Positions 34,061-46,066 of a stretch of 64,000 nucleotides of DNA are shown here, piece by piece. This stretch comes from Fasciola hepatica (lineage: Eukaryota; Platyhelminthes; Trematoda; Plagiorchiida; Fasciolidae): contig CANUEZ040000156.1 of NCBI GenBank assembly GCA_948099385.1, positions 3,348,001 to 3,412,000 on the forward strand, in the 5' to 3' direction. Within the stretch, counting starts at the first letter, position 1; each line of letters opens with the position of its first letter. The notes beneath the pieces are model-generated. The model ran no database searches and was not told where the DNA came from. It worked only from the letters and a program-made list of their open reading frames with translations. Position numbers and translations under genes: made by a program.

Positions 34061-34699
34061 GATAATGAAACTTTAGCGACATAAACTCCAAGCTGAGAGG
34101 TTTGGATTTAAGAGAACTATCAACCTGAGCCACGATCAACTACAGTTCTTAGAATTATCAGGAGCTTGAGTCTTGTTTTGAAAATTACTTAATATTCGAC
34201 GACCTTCAGATTCGTAAAATCGGGTAGACGCATCTTGGAATCTGTCAGAATATGACCCCATGGTTTGTTGTACATTTGCCGAATAGCAATAAACAACCTA
34301 GACAGACACTTTTCCAGTGGGCTAGCAATGCGGACTGTAGGAACTCTTTGATCAGATATTCATTTCTTACTTCTTACCTTTTCGGGAACGCAACCTAGTT
34401 CCCTTCGGTTGTTAGATGATTTTCATCGCAGCGGTGTTTCACTTGACATAGACGCAGCGCACTATTTACTAGATAAGCTTTGAGTCTATTTCGTACCTTC
34501 TTCATCTAAACGTGTTATTCAGACAAGAAGTTTCATCAGTAAAGCTCAATTTTTCTCTGCCTGTGATATTTCAGCAGCGGTAGAACATGTTCAATTCATT
34601 TCACCTGATACTGAAACAAGTGACGAGCAACGTTACTAAAAACAAGAAAATTCGGCTGAGATAAAATATATCTGAGTAAAAACAAATCATGCAGACTGC

Positions 34700-36150
34700 C
34701 AGTGACTGAAAAAATCTAGTTTATCATTTTTTTACATATCTGAAAAATTGAGAGTGTGATACTTATGACATGATTGACTTTAAAGACATATTATTGAAAC
34801 GAATTCAAGGTGACAAAGTGCATATTATATAAAATCTCGCAGTAGCACACTAGCTTGATAACAGAGCAAATCAAAAGGCTTTAATAAAATCGTTACCAAA
34901 TTCAGTGCTAATCGTTACTTAAAGCGACCATACTAATTTGTTCCAGCTATATGGGTTAGGTGACTCTCGTTATCCGAGTGCCAAAAGAAACGATGTTTTT
35001 TCATACATTTCAGTTCACAAAAACGTTACAGGTATAGGATGATTTTTGAAAAAAAACAGACTTCCGACTTCTTCATTTTGAATGGTTTTTATCTGCTTGC
35101 GCTCAAAAGTTATCGGAAATCGTGATCCTTTGACACTGTGTGATTCACATAATTTCCTCCATGTTAACGACCTGGCACATGATTAGTTTTGTCCAACATT
35201 GAGGTGACCCGTGATCGCGAGTCTCAAACACACTGCCTCGATAGTGACGTCAGCAAACTAGTCAATGACCACTGATCCAGAAACAGAAAATTGATAATTT
35301 TCTTTGTGTTTTTCTCATTTGTGTTTTCATTTAATTGGTAAATCATTTTGCGGAATCTGCTCAAAGCTGCAAGTTCGAATGCTAGCAAAGTTCGCATTAC
35401 TTCGGTACCGACTGGAGAGGCCAACTGTCTTTATGGATGTTAAAATTAGACCTTCAGTTCCCCATTTTCAATGGAAATGTTGTTCGCTTCCGCTTGACTG
35501 AGGTAATTTGGCAGAAACCGATTCACTATTCCTTATTTCTGTGCATCGGAGCAATTCGTCTAACAATGAAATTAAGCTTTTGTCCTGAGTCTACCATATT
35601 TGAGCACAAGAATCTACTCATAATCTAATCACTTATACACCTCCAAGAAAAGAGATCAAAACGAAGTCTTAAATTCCATCTTGAGCAGTTACTGCTGGCA
35701 TATCTTCGGCAGTCGAACGGTTTAAACCAACTGGTACCTATATGGTCTGAAACCCTTTATTTCACTTAAATTTTTGTAAACCTGTCTCAGTTTGTCCAAA
35801 GCTATGGGCACGTATCGGTAGATCCATTGTGGCTGATACAGTGTCATTCTTACGTAACTTCATGGCCTTTCACGCTTACTTGTAATCAACTAGCACAGAC
35901 TGTTGGCTTGCCGAAACGTATTATCATATTATCATCCCAATAAGTCATGATATTCGTTGAACAGTTCGATTTTGATTTTTTTACTATTGGAGGTTTGAGA
36001 TGTTTTTAGTTAGAAGGAATACATATTGGGATTTCAAATTGGAGATTATTCAATGAGTCAAGAGAGAAATAAATTACTTGTGTTCATTAGAGTGATCAAC
36101 TATTAAGACTGCGAACTTCGTTGGCATATTTGAATTATTGGTTAGCAGAG
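34700..36150. other. No gene recognised
   Basis: Overlapping short ORFs on both strands at 35.2-35.6 kb have protein-like stretches but no paired splice sites that I trust. Confidence 0.35.
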
Positions 36151-36189
36151 GCTTTTGGTTGAGTGAATTTTGCCTACCTGCTAGTAAAA

Positions 36190-36192
<3 letters not shown>

Positions 36193-36229
<37 letters not shown>
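36193..36229. repeat. (TA)n microsatellite
   Basis: About 18 TA units. Confidence 0.95.
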
Positions 36230-36230
<1 letters not shown>

Positions 36231-36238
36231 CATATGTT

Positions 36239-36478
36239 GTGTCAGGCTCTCTCATACTAGGTGTATTGAATATAATCTGTTTGTTACACATCGATTTCCC
36301 CATTCTTACTATTCTATGGATACATTTCGGAGTCACAGCTGTTTCAAGTAATGATTGTCAAACCGATCGGTTTAAATATCAAGTTGGTACTCATCGATGT
36401 GTGTTGTTCGAAAACAAAACGGAGCAGAACATCAGTCCCGCGTTGTCACAAGTTTGCGTAGATAAATGTCAGGCTTAG
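36239..36478 (+). CDS. Candidate Cys-containing secreted ORF
   Basis: The frame has a hydrophobic first half (LILGVLNIICLLHIDF, ILTILWIHFGV). A polar second half carries four cysteines (DCQTD, HRCVLF, VCVDKC) and an NKT glycosylation site before a stop. A possible acceptor (CAGCTGTTTCAAG) splits the two parts, so the second half may be an exon on its own. No family recognised. It follows directly on a TA repeat, so chance is quite possible. Confidence 0.17.
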   Translation: MSGSLILGVLNIICLLHIDFPILTILWIHFGVTAVSSNDCQTDRFKYQVGTHRCVLFENKTEQNISPALSQVCVDKCQA

Positions 36479-36499
36479 CTTCCAGCCAGTGTAGACTGT

Positions 36500-39250
36500 C
36501 GAACGATTGGGACCAAACTTCAAGTGAGTTTATTATGATGGGTTGAAAAAAACAATTGCGCTTTGAGAATACACTATTATGCTATTTTTTACTGGCCGGT
36601 AAACACAAGCAGGATTCAGAAAATCAAAGCTGTGTATAATTCATACATTCAATCGATATACGGGGGCCTATCATGAGTAATGGTTAATTACCTAGTGAAA
36701 ATAAATCTCAACACTTCTCAGTAATGATTATTGAATCCTTTCTCAACTAATGGAGCACCAAAATGGAGAAGACAAACTTTTCATTGATATTTCATAGGAG
36801 GGAAATGCATGCTTAATGAAGTGCCTTATGGAACGTTTGTTCGTTGATTACAGACTATGGTAGAGTTAAGCATCGGCGATGATTGTGCAAACAAAACGTC
36901 AAAATTAAGGTCAAACCGTTCCCGGGGCTGTAAGATGTCGAGAGTAGTTCAGAATTCTGTCTCGGATATCAGAAAAGCAACTACCAAATCCGTTCCTAAG
37001 AACGTTGCATGAAAAACATGAAAAAAATGGGGCCGAATTTGAAAATCAAAAGGGAAATGATGGAATACGCTGTTTTGGGACACCCAAACGTGTTCCATTA
37101 GATGACACAAAATAGTCAACTGTGATTTCATCAGCTGAGATAACCTATGCAAATAATCAATTGCTACTATTTATAACTTTTCAGAATTTACGTTGCACAG
37201 AAAGTGTCATTCAGTTCGCCTAACAATTTACCTAAATGAGCGTTGAATATTGTGTCGTTTCACCAGTTCACACGTGATATTCGAAGTCCCGAGACGCGAA
37301 TTCGAACAATAATGCCTCGCACTATTTCATTTTCTTCTGAACGTCATATGATGCAGTCGTAGAAATCTCAATCAGAGGAAACTGGCCAATGAAAACCTAA
37401 CTGTTTACACCATTCTGTGTTGCCACGAGTTCCACCACAGCAATGACATTATTTTCTGATATGGTCCTTTCGAACCTCCATTGTGTTCATAAGTGCCCAC
37501 TTAGGATAAAGTGTGAAATGGCATGGTAGGCAGTACATTCCGATTGAAATGATTCGGCTTGTTCTAGAAAAGTAGTTTAATTTCAGAAATATCGTCTCAG
37601 AGTTTCAGTGTTCTTTGATCTGTGTTCGTGATCAACACTGATTTTTACCAGATGCTATGTGAAACAGTTTTACCTCATGTTTCGCTGCGAATTCATCTAT
37701 GATGGGAGCTCGAGTTTGTTACGATACACACCTAACATGGATTGACTTATATGTTTCTTCACAAACTGTGCCTACTCCTTTCCCTTGGAAAATGTTGATG
37801 AGGATAACATTGCAGATTCCCTAATACGAAGTTAGTTGTCAAGATTTGTTCCCAATTACTTCAGGTGCCCGAGAGGATTGTCGTGGTTTCCCTAACTGAT
37901 AATTCAATGAAGTAAAGAAGCTGAGGACGCAAACCTGTCGATCTTAAACTCACCTGTTGGAGAAACTTACTAATATAAAAGCCATCCAGAAAATAAAAAC
38001 ATCTTTATGGCAACGTGATGGAAAAGCTGAATTTTTCAGCCAATGGAAGCCACAATTACGATCACCACGTATTTGAGTACCTGTCATTCGGAAGTAAAAC
38101 AAAGGTTTCACTGAGATAAATTAGTGAGTAGTTCCTGGGAACGTTTCCCAAATGTGAAACGATCGTTTTCCTTTCGAAAAAAGCACGGCGTTGTTCATTC
38201 TCGCTCTGAGAGGCAACCTAATGCTGCCTACAGATTTGCACTATCGACGTGTGAGTTACTTATCTACATACTCTCTAACATACTCAGAGGCGGTTTCCTG
38301 AAGCTATTTCGAAATACTACTACAGAACCGATTTTTGGTCAGCTTCCACGAAGTGCGCACCTAAGCCAAGCTTGAGAATACAACGTCACTAAAAGAAATC
38401 ACAAATACGAACGTTGAGAACGAGCAACAATCATAGATTAATCACATTGACGCTCTCGTCCTTGTTCGATAACACAAATTCAATTTTATGATTCCGCAAG
38501 TCAAATCAAATCAAGTAAATGCTTTATGCACATTGAGAGGTAAACGTTCAGTTGTCACGTAATCACATACCACATTGTAAATGAGGAAATACAAAAAAAT
38601 TAAGAAAGCCTGGCACTTAACTCAGCGATGATTTGATCAGCCTAGCGAAAGAATTGCACAAGACAGGGGATAACGGAAAATTCATGAGCTTCTTTACGAG
38701 TGAATAAGTGTGTGAATCTTGCTCCAGTGGAAGAACTTGAAACGCATTTGATAGGATCACTATGAAGAGAATAAGCAGCGTCAGCCAATATTTGTTCCAA
38801 ACATTGTGTGGCAAACATAAGAACGTGATGTTATCAAATGCTGAGAAAGATGCAGGCTCGGTATGCTTCAATGGCCTGGAGAGATAAGTTAACCATAATT
38901 TTAAAGCAGTCCCGGAAAGATTGCAGAGGATTCATAAATCCAAAGTGAGAGAATACATGCATACGCAAAAAGGTGCATCAAATAGAGTGGTGCGAATGAT
39001 GTTTTGAGATGTAGAACGTAAAATTTTAGCTTCCTACTTTTTACAAAACGGCGAAAATATGGCCAGACCATAGCAGATTTCGTGTTAGAATTACATCAAA
39101 TTTCTTTACCGACTTATCTCGGGAATGTCATTACCATTAAAATGTGCAGGTGATGTAGATTATAAAATGTTTTATTGCCTATCACTTTTCTGAAGAGAAA
39201 AATACAAATCAGCATATTTAGAAACGTTAACAGTCACGTTGTGGTTCAAA
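36500..39250. other. No gene recognised
   Basis: Stop-rich sequence. The part next to 39.2 kb may hold the decayed 3' end of the non-LTR element. A minus-strand ORF at 38617-38871 has a hydrophobic helix (YWLTLLILFIVIL) but no other support. Confidence 0.35.
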
Positions 39251-39279
39251 GACTACTCGGCTATGCTCTAGACAACTTG

Positions 39280-40800
39280 CTACATAAAAGGGAAAGCAAA
39301 GTAATTAGGGTGGGGTACACCGAATCCTACATCATCAGCACATTTAACGATCAATGAGTTATCAAAAATAGGCACGGCAGATAGGTGCGCAGATAAGAAA
39401 AATTGCAATGGGACACCCCACTCTGAATTTGAGACGTAAGAAGCCCTGCCTCGGTGGAGTGTAAATTGTTGGCTTTGATCGAAGTAATCAGATAATAAGG
39501 CAGTGGTGGAAGTTTGAATACCACTCGCAGAAAGAGTCCAGATTAACTCCCCTATTTCCACACAGCTGAAAGCGTCATTGCCATCTAAGAAGCGAATTCT
39601 GACAGCTTTGCTTTTCTTGTCTAGGGATGACGGGATGTTGTGGGACGAACAGACAAAGCTATTAACAGCGGAGTATGAAAGACAATAGACTAACCGGTTG
39701 GGATCAAATGAGTTCAGTTGTAACGTCATTCTTTTGCAACAGACGTTTCTCGAATACCTTTAGAACAACGGGTGTGCAAGCCATAGGCCGGGACTTGAAA
39801 GCCTCCTTCTTTGGTATGGGTGTAATCGAAGCCACTCTCCAACAGTCTGGGATGTTTTCCGGCGCAAACACTGATTGGATATTCCAGATAAAACCAGGGA
39901 TCAGGTAGATGCACATTCTTTCAGTGCCATCGGAGATACGCCACCCGTCCGCTAGATTTCTTTAACTTTAATTGGACTAGTTTTTAAACGTTCAAGCAAT
40001 CTAAATTAAATGTGAGTCCGTCCTGTAGAAGTGTGTCTTTCTCGCCTATGTTAGAAATCGAACAATTGACTTTAGTAAAACTCTGAATAAGCACTCCTAC
40101 ATCCATCTTTGGTAGGTAACCAGTAGATGAAATCTCGCACAGGTGACCTGAAAAGTCCAACGTTTCTTGATTGCTTTTTTGCTTAGTAATGATTTGGCAT
40201 ACATCACGCTGATTTTACTTAACTCCGTTCTTGTATGTTGTGAAAGGGCTTTTACTGATACGCTGTCCTTGGACATATATGCGGGTTCTTCCCCTCTGCG
40301 TTACTGTTTGAACCTGGGGGGGGGGCGGAAGGACCTGATCGTTTTGTATGTACGTGGTCTCCCATGGACAACATTCGTCGTAGCAGATGCCTAAATAGCT
40401 GCCCAGGTAGTCACAGTATGTCAACGGATCTGAGTGTGAGAACGTACCAAGATCTGACTGTACAATCATGTACTGAAGTTTTACTAGATAATGGAGGCCA
40501 CATTTCCGCCTCTTGTGTTTACAATTACGGCTGTTTTAACAGTTTGTGATTGGTTTTGCCCCAGATCGCAGGGGTAACTTCAGCAATTGCGTGATCGGAA
40601 GCCCTAGAGGGCTGGCGATACTCTACGTGAAGATTTTTGTTATTCATAAAAGACAGACCTAATTTTGCATCCATTCCGTTAGGAACGTCCACAATGTCTG
40701 GTAAACCCAAATGATTAAAAAGCTAACATCTGGTCTGTTGAGATCGCCGCACACTGCACAATCAGACATCAATATATTCCATGAGAGTTGTAGCGGATGT
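39280..40800 (-). pseudogene. Degenerate non-LTR retrotransposon (endonuclease + RT)
   Basis: Read down the minus strand, an endonuclease C-terminal part comes first. CGDLNRPDVS (like GDFNxPD) is followed by NGMDAKLGLSF and SRASDHAIAEV, with the conserved SDH of APE-type endonucleases. RT fingers follow: CWRVASITPIPKKEAFKSRP and TPVVLKVFEKRLL. Then comes the palm: RIRFLDGNDAFSCV (motif A region), SEWGVPLQFFLSA (motif B region, normally GVPQGSxLS) and LIVKCADDVGF (motif C, with the catalytic AD-D retained). Frameshifts and stops break it into at least four frames. The organisation is that of a CR1/jockey-like LINE. It is inactive. Confidence 0.75.
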
Positions 40801-41322
40801 GTTGGCGAAGTGCTCGAAATCATTCACGGGACTTGAAGGAGAGATAGAGATGCTTGCAAGAATTTAAGCTTGCACTGGATCATAGATGCACTTATATGGG
40901 AACTTGTTTGGTAGTTAGTTGTATTTCATACATGTACTTAAATGCAGTGGAAGAGGCACATCTCGTAGCCTAAGATACTTATTGCTTTGGGCTGACTGTC
41001 TGTTTAACTCTCACACTCGTAGTGGAGAATTGCATAAGGTCCCAAATAAATCAGGCGATGATGCAAGTGGTGTGACATCGAATAACCTCCTTTATTCCAT
41101 CAATGTTCCTCACTGGTGGCTGGATTCGAACCTTGTGATTTTGAGGTGACTTGTGAATATATTACTCGATCACGATCGGTCATGAGTAAAACTGTGATGT
41201 ATTGTCTTGGGCTTTCGTTCTCATTGTAGCCGTCCTGGCCATATTTTAATGTTCACACTTTTGAGTAAAATTTAAAAAAATAATATCCCATAAACGAATC
41301 AGCAACGAACAACTTTTTATAC

Positions 41323-41695
41323 CTCCAAGAACATTTTTGAAAAGATTGAATGTGGAAGATGAGCTGTTCACTGTGGCTAGTGAAGTAAATTGTTTTGTTT
41401 TGCGTCCGTTGCAATTGTTTTCACGTGTTGTTCGGTAATCTGGGGAGCAAACAATCGAGTCGTTACTATATTTTACTGAGTATTTGAACTGGATTTGAGT
41501 ATCAAATGTCGTGCCACTAGGATCCCGTACCAGTGATGAACTGATTGACAAGCCCACGGTCGTCGACCCGGTCCTGGACATAAATGTTCTCATATTTGCT
41601 AATGAAAATCTTGAAAAGTTTCTACACTTATCAGCATGATGAGTCCAGGGCTGTACAAAATCAACATGCACGTCTAATGTGCTGCGAAAGATCAT
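41323..41695 (-). CDS. Candidate exon, extracellular glycoprotein-like
   Basis: A 149-codon minus-strand frame, one of the longest in the window, ends at a plausible donor (CTTGGAG|GTATAAA). Composition is protein-like and Ser/Thr-rich: RFSLANMRTFMSRTGSTTVG, then SISSSLVRDPSG and FKYSVKYSNDSIVCS. It has possible N-glycosylation sites at NFS, NDS and NSS and a few cysteines, which suggests an extracellular beta-rich domain. No family recognised. It lies on the same strand as, and downstream of, the CH-like gene, whose last candidate exon ends at a stop at 42598. It is therefore either another gene or an alternative 3' part. Confidence 0.35.
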
Positions 41696-42597
41696 ACCGA
41701 TTTCTGTTTCTTTTCAACATAACAATACTGCGGGTGTCAGAGTAAGAGTCCCATTAATGAATTATGACGAAGAGGTGACCAAGATTCGATACTGTTCCCT
41801 ACTTTATACCAGTTGACACCTCACTCTCAGCAAAGACAAGGAACGATAATGAAGTCCCGGTTTTTTCGATAGGGAATGTGATGAAATTAGGGTAATAAAT
41901 TATCAAAATAATTACACTCCGATGGAGACTTTTGATCACATCTGATATTAGTTGACTGTGTTGTCTTTGCCTTTTGCAACACACTATGTGAGATTGCGTT
42001 GCACTGCAATAACTCATTAGTGATATAATCATTCAAATGCCTTTAAACCGAGATATTTCATCCTAATTTTTCTTTGGCTTCCACTATTCGTGTTTTATAG
42101 TGAGATAATGGAACATTACTTTAGGTGGGGGATAGGGACAAGTCAGATGCTAGTAAGTGGAGAAAGTCACCGGCGGCTGCAGTATTCGGACCCAAAACAG
42201 ACAGGTCTACGTCAGCCATGAAGACTCTTTGACCACCGGCGGTGATTTTCAAATCAAAATGTGCCTTAGGAGTTCAATGCACCGGTGATAATGCAAATGC
42301 CGAGTTTGGCCTCGACTGTCACAAGGTGCCAAAGTGGACTGAAAAACCATGTTTGTAATTCTACAGTGTTTTTGACTTTAATTGTAATGTGGCTGGTTTT
42401 CATACAGAGGAAAGTACAAAGATATCTGAAGTTGAAAGTGTAAATGTAGTCAAAATGGGCGTTGATTTTAGGCGAGGAATAGGCAGTAGCGGAGCACTGA
42501 GTGACAGGAATTGACAGTAAATAGCCCGCGCCGCTTGAGATCAATTGCACTAATGATGTATTTACTTAGACCATAATAAATAATATCATACAATACT

Positions 42598-42921
42598 CTA
42601 AACATCAGAGCATAAATGTTGCGGCCAAGCAGAAGATGGAGATACCAACGAAGCCTGGGCGTTCGAGGCCTTTCGAGATGGTTCTGGACGGTCAGGCGAC
42701 TTTGATGATTTGTGTGTTGTACTGTTGGTGGTCGCAGATGGAAGCCGAGATACCGTTGTGGAATCGCCATGGGATTTGCGGGAATAAGATCGCAAGCGTT
42801 CGATAGCAGTGGCCAAACTGAGAATACCCAACGGGCTGTTTGCATCCACCAAAGGTTCTATAAGGAATAGTTCTTCCTGATGAAAAAGGGTTCGTCGGAA
42901 GAGAAGCAAATCGGAAGTTTT
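42598..42921 (-). CDS. Candidate terminal exon of the CH-like gene
   Basis: After GTTTACAGAAGTCGTCAG a frame runs to TAG, reading KTSDLLLFRRTLFHQEELFL, then an Ala/Leu-rich helix (LGILSLATAIERLRSYSRK) and a Ser/Pro/Lys-rich tail (SKSPDRPEPSRKAS). Phase 0 matches the preceding candidate exon only if the second AG is used. A different frame starting at the first AG (42931) is also open for 80 codons, so the frame is not settled. The helix followed by a disordered tail is a plausible C-terminus. Confidence 0.35.
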   Translation of the reverse strand, partial: KTSDLLLFRRTLFHQEELFLIEPLVDANSPLGILSLATAIERLRSYSRKSHGDSTTVSRLPSATTNSTTHKSSKSPDRPEPSRKASNAQASLVSPSSAWPQHLCSDV

Positions 42922-43035
42922 CTGACGACTTCTGTAAACAACACGAAGGTGCCATGCACAGCTAATTATTATTCATTTACTTCCTTCTCATCGCATAATA
43001 TTGAGGGACATGCAGAAAATGAGAGGCTGCTATTT

Positions 43036-43180
43036 ACGAAGTGAGTAGCGTCGGCAATAATGGAACAAGGAAGAGAACGGTCTAAAGTATAAAATAACGA
43101 CCGTTGCACCACCACTATGAAATTGCTGAAAACAACGTGCATCACTACAGCCCCTACTGGAGACCCTCCCTGACTTGTAT
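43036..43180 (-). CDS. Candidate exon of the CH-like gene
   Basis: Minus strand, 145 nt, entering with two bases (AT) that complete a GAT codon from the upstream exon and leaving in phase 0 at TTC|GTAAAT. It reads TSQGGSPVGAVVMHVVFSNF, then IVVVQRSLFYTLDRS. A second frame has a better acceptor (CGTTGTTTTCAG at about 43131). Phase continuity with both neighbours supports the call; the acceptor is poor. Confidence 0.28.
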
Positions 43181-43490
43181 CTCAAATATCTAATCGGAAA
43201 ACCCAAAGAAAACAATAATTCATATGAATACCAACTACAAAATATATAACCCAGATTGTGCAGTGTGGAGTGCTTAATTTTGGGCCTACCTTGGATGCTT
43301 CAAATTTCTAGTTTGGCTACTAGTCGAAGGGGCAGTAGCTAGTACCTGAGAAACGAAATCAGCCTGAGGTAAAAAAAATGTGCTGTTATCGCCTACGACA
43401 GCTGTCATTGAAGGAGACAGTCTGACGGCTACCCACGTCTGACGCAGGAAAAACCCAAAAGCTAACTATAGTTATATAGAAGTACGAAAC

Positions 43491-43702
43491 CCCCAGGGTA
43501 GATCCCGAATTGCTGAACAAGTTGCACGTAGTGGACGAATGAACGGCACGTCAGTGAATCGAGCAGCAGTGGCGCAACCAATAACTCTTTCAGTAAGCTG
43601 GAATACCGGTGGTGATCGTAGCTCGGGGTAATGATTTTCATAAGTCCTTGATCGTTTAAGTTGGTATTTAGTTCCCAAAAGTTTCGTGACCAGTCAAGGT
43701 GA
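43491..43702 (-). CDS. Candidate exon of the CH-like gene
   Basis: Minus strand, 212 nt, phase 2 in (after TTGTTGAAG) and phase 1 out (GGGG|GTTTCG). It reads HLDWSRNFWELNTNLNDQGL, then HHRYSSLLKELLVAPLLLDS and VHYVQLVQQFGIYPG. Composition is strongly helical and protein-like. An alternative frame over the same bases is also open. The incoming phase fits the donor at 44060, which favours this reading. Confidence 0.32.
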
Positions 43703-44059
43703 CTTCAACAACGCGTAGACAATGCCATCTAGGCTGGTGACAAACTGTTTGTGACTTGACTTCCAAATTCAGAAATTAGGCACCGATCAGTATTTCAAGA
43801 TCAAGAAATCCTTATGTTCAAATCGAATCACAAAACACTGTGGCTATATACCATCAACCTTCCACCTTATCAGTTTTATTTTATGGGAAAATAATTAAAT
43901 ATTAAGGCCTACCCTTGATTATCACTTTGAGCGCCGATGATGGTCCTCTCTTCCACAGTTATGAACCTGATTTCGTCAGATTCATTAAATTACTCGAGCT
44001 AGGACTTAGAGAAATACCAATTAATTCCGCTAATTGAAGAACAAATTTGCTTTCATTAC

Positions 44060-44190
44060 CTTGTCCGCAAAAAAATCCGTACCTTTGGGACACCACGCAC
44101 CGACATGAGCTCCTTGCAACGGCGCAAATGTTTGATTAATTCTGCTCGGGTTCTTCGATCATTTGGAGGTACATCCAGTGGAAAAGGGTA
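44060..44190 (-). CDS. CH-like domain exon, second half
   Basis: Minus strand: acceptor GGTTTTAAACAG, donor ACAAG|GTAATG (strong; an earlier donor AAAG|GTACGG at 44083 is also possible). Reads YPFPLDVPPNDRRTRAELI, then KHLRRCKELMSVRGVPK. In LRCH-type calponin-homology domains the segment after the 'xLxNHIRP' helix is a VP-containing loop, then a basic helix with Cys and a terminal GVP. That order is present here. Entry is in phase 0, matching the 45665 exon. I infer that this completes the CH fold begun there. Confidence 0.55.
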
Positions 44191-44622
44191 CTGTTTAAAA
44201 CCATGTAAAATGAGAATGATAAACGGAATAGAAGAACAATTCACAAACTGTTTTATACCCAAAAAAGCATTCCAGTTGGTGATTACGGCGCACATCTATG
44301 AATTCCATGACATTATGCCGCAGAGCAACTTGGAATGGCATGGCTATTTATCTTTGGTAACAGTGACAGTTGACGAGGGTAATATGTGATTTAGGGCCCC
44401 AGATGAGAAAGATTTCTGATAAATCAGGTCAAACACAGCTGTACAGTTCTCCGACTGATTTTTCTAGGTGGATTATTTCGTGCATAACTTACATTTTCTA
44501 GTTACAAAACCAAGTTCCTCCTCGTGTTAGGAATTTCACAGTATTAAAACTGAACATTTTGTGACGGTTCACATGTATCATCGAGCAATTTTTCGGCAAC
44601 GAGTCCGAAACAGGTCGATGTT

Positions 44623-44625
<3 letters not shown>

Positions 44626-44687
<62 letters not shown>
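44626..44687. repeat. (TA)n microsatellite
   Basis: About 30 TA units, in a presumed intron of the CH-like gene. Confidence 0.97.
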
Positions 44688-44691
<4 letters not shown>

Positions 44692-44883
44692 CCACACCTC
44701 TACATACTACTTGCTATCAATATGAGCGCCTGCACATGCAGCATCGTTGTTCGTTGGGTTAGCAGTGACCCATACACGAATAACTATGAGAAATCACAGT
44801 TGTGGTTCATTTGTGGGCTCTTCAATGAAGAGTATCCATTCACACTCCAGACGATTGGTATTAGATACTAGTGAACATATAAC

Positions 44884-45010
44884 ATCGGAGTATACAAGTA
44901 TGAGGACGAGCGGGCAGAGGAGTACCGGGTACGCATACCTGATGAGTGGCAACAACCGCGAAACCGGTCGTGTGCTTCCGGGGGAATTTCGTCCACACGT
45001 TTACATACTA
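44884..45010 (+). repeat. Dispersed repeat family C
   Basis: TACAAGTATGAGGACGAGCG ... GAGTACCGGGTACGCATACC ... CCGCGAAACCGGTCGTG ... GCTTCCGGGGGAATTTCGTCC. It aligns with 55232-55340 (plus), 51836-51925 (minus) and 55090-55220 (minus). It lies in an intron of the CH-like gene, antisense to it. Confidence 0.7.
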
Positions 45011-45664
45011 CTTACTGCCATAGATGAAATAAAGCTTTATGTGTGGGAGGGCTGCTATGACGAAAACATTATGGCGCGAATATTTCTCTATAAGTTATGA
45101 ATTGGCTATCGTTGACTGAATTCAATCACTTTCGCAAGTCCAAAACGATAATGTTTTATGTGCCTTGAAGATGACACGCATAGCTATATCCCAATTACCT
45201 TCTTTGTATGTTCTTTACTTTGGGTCACGAGAAAATCCACGGTAAGTTGCCTTAGTCTCCTCTGATAACCCTTAAAACCTTTTGGATCATGCCGTCCAAA
45301 CAAAAGAACTGAAAATAACTATTAGCATCCTTCACCTAATATTCGTGTGAAATGAATGCTATTCTCTACCCTAAAAAACACGTAACATCCAGGCTCTTCC
45401 TACTGGTTGTCAAAAATGTTTCTCCTCAATTAGAAAGACTTCAGCTATTGCATGCCTAGCAATCGTATCTCTTGTTCAGAAGTTCTACCGTACCACGTTC
45501 GAGTGTTTGAATCGGTTGTCTGAATTTCATTTTTTTGGGAAGTTGATACAATAAATTCATAAGAAGAACAACCAGTGAGTAAGTGTAATGACTTCAGGTC
45601 AACTGAGAAGCCCAAAATGTTAATCAGAAAATATCACCACTCGAAACTTCTGTATGGCACGAAC

Positions 45665-45781
45665 CTTCAGTCGCAGACTGGGTCCCAGAATGTGATTTAA
45701 CCAGCTTGTCAAAATTTTCCCGTTGCTCAGCTCCATTGCGAGCTTTTTCGTCTCACTCGGCAAACGAATTTTCAAATCAGC
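45665..45781 (-). CDS. CH-like domain exon, first half (LRCH-type)
   Basis: Minus strand: a strong acceptor (ACATTTTTCTTCCAGTTTCTACAG) and donor (CTGAAG|GTTCGT) enclose 117 nt, phase 0-0. It reads ADLKIRLPSETKKLAMELS, then NGKILTSWLNHILGPSLRLK. The pattern LKIxLP.....LA..LSNG.IL....NHI.P is the signature of the calponin-homology domain at the C-terminus of LRCH (leucine-rich repeat and CH) proteins. These are actin- or cortex-associated scaffolds. The usual CH aromatic/Cys position reads TSW here. The leucine-rich repeats expected upstream are not seen, so they would lie beyond 51.3 kb or outside the window. Confidence 0.6.
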
Positions 45782-46066
45782 CTGTAGAAACTGGAAGAAA
45801 AATGTAACAATGTGCATTTTTGTTTCACGGACAAATGGAACAGGTGTGCTGCAATGTAAATATTGACTGTAGCGTACACATCGGTATTAACTGGTTGGCG
45901 CGAGTGAGGGTCTCGTGCGCAGCACTAATCCTGTTTGGGAAATACACCACGGATGATTCCGATCGAGCAAAAGAGTGTTTCAAACGGGTTTTCACTAGGA
46001 AACAGTATATTCAAAACCGAAATGATGTATTGTGTGGATGATACACACTATACATCGACTGTCTAC

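Noticed and set aside
42692..42955. Alternative minus-strand frame (SENFRFASLPTNPF...) at the last CH-gene exon
   Set aside because: It needs an incoming phase that also fits the first AG, but composition and helix pattern favour the other frame. Kept only as a finding about overlapping frames.
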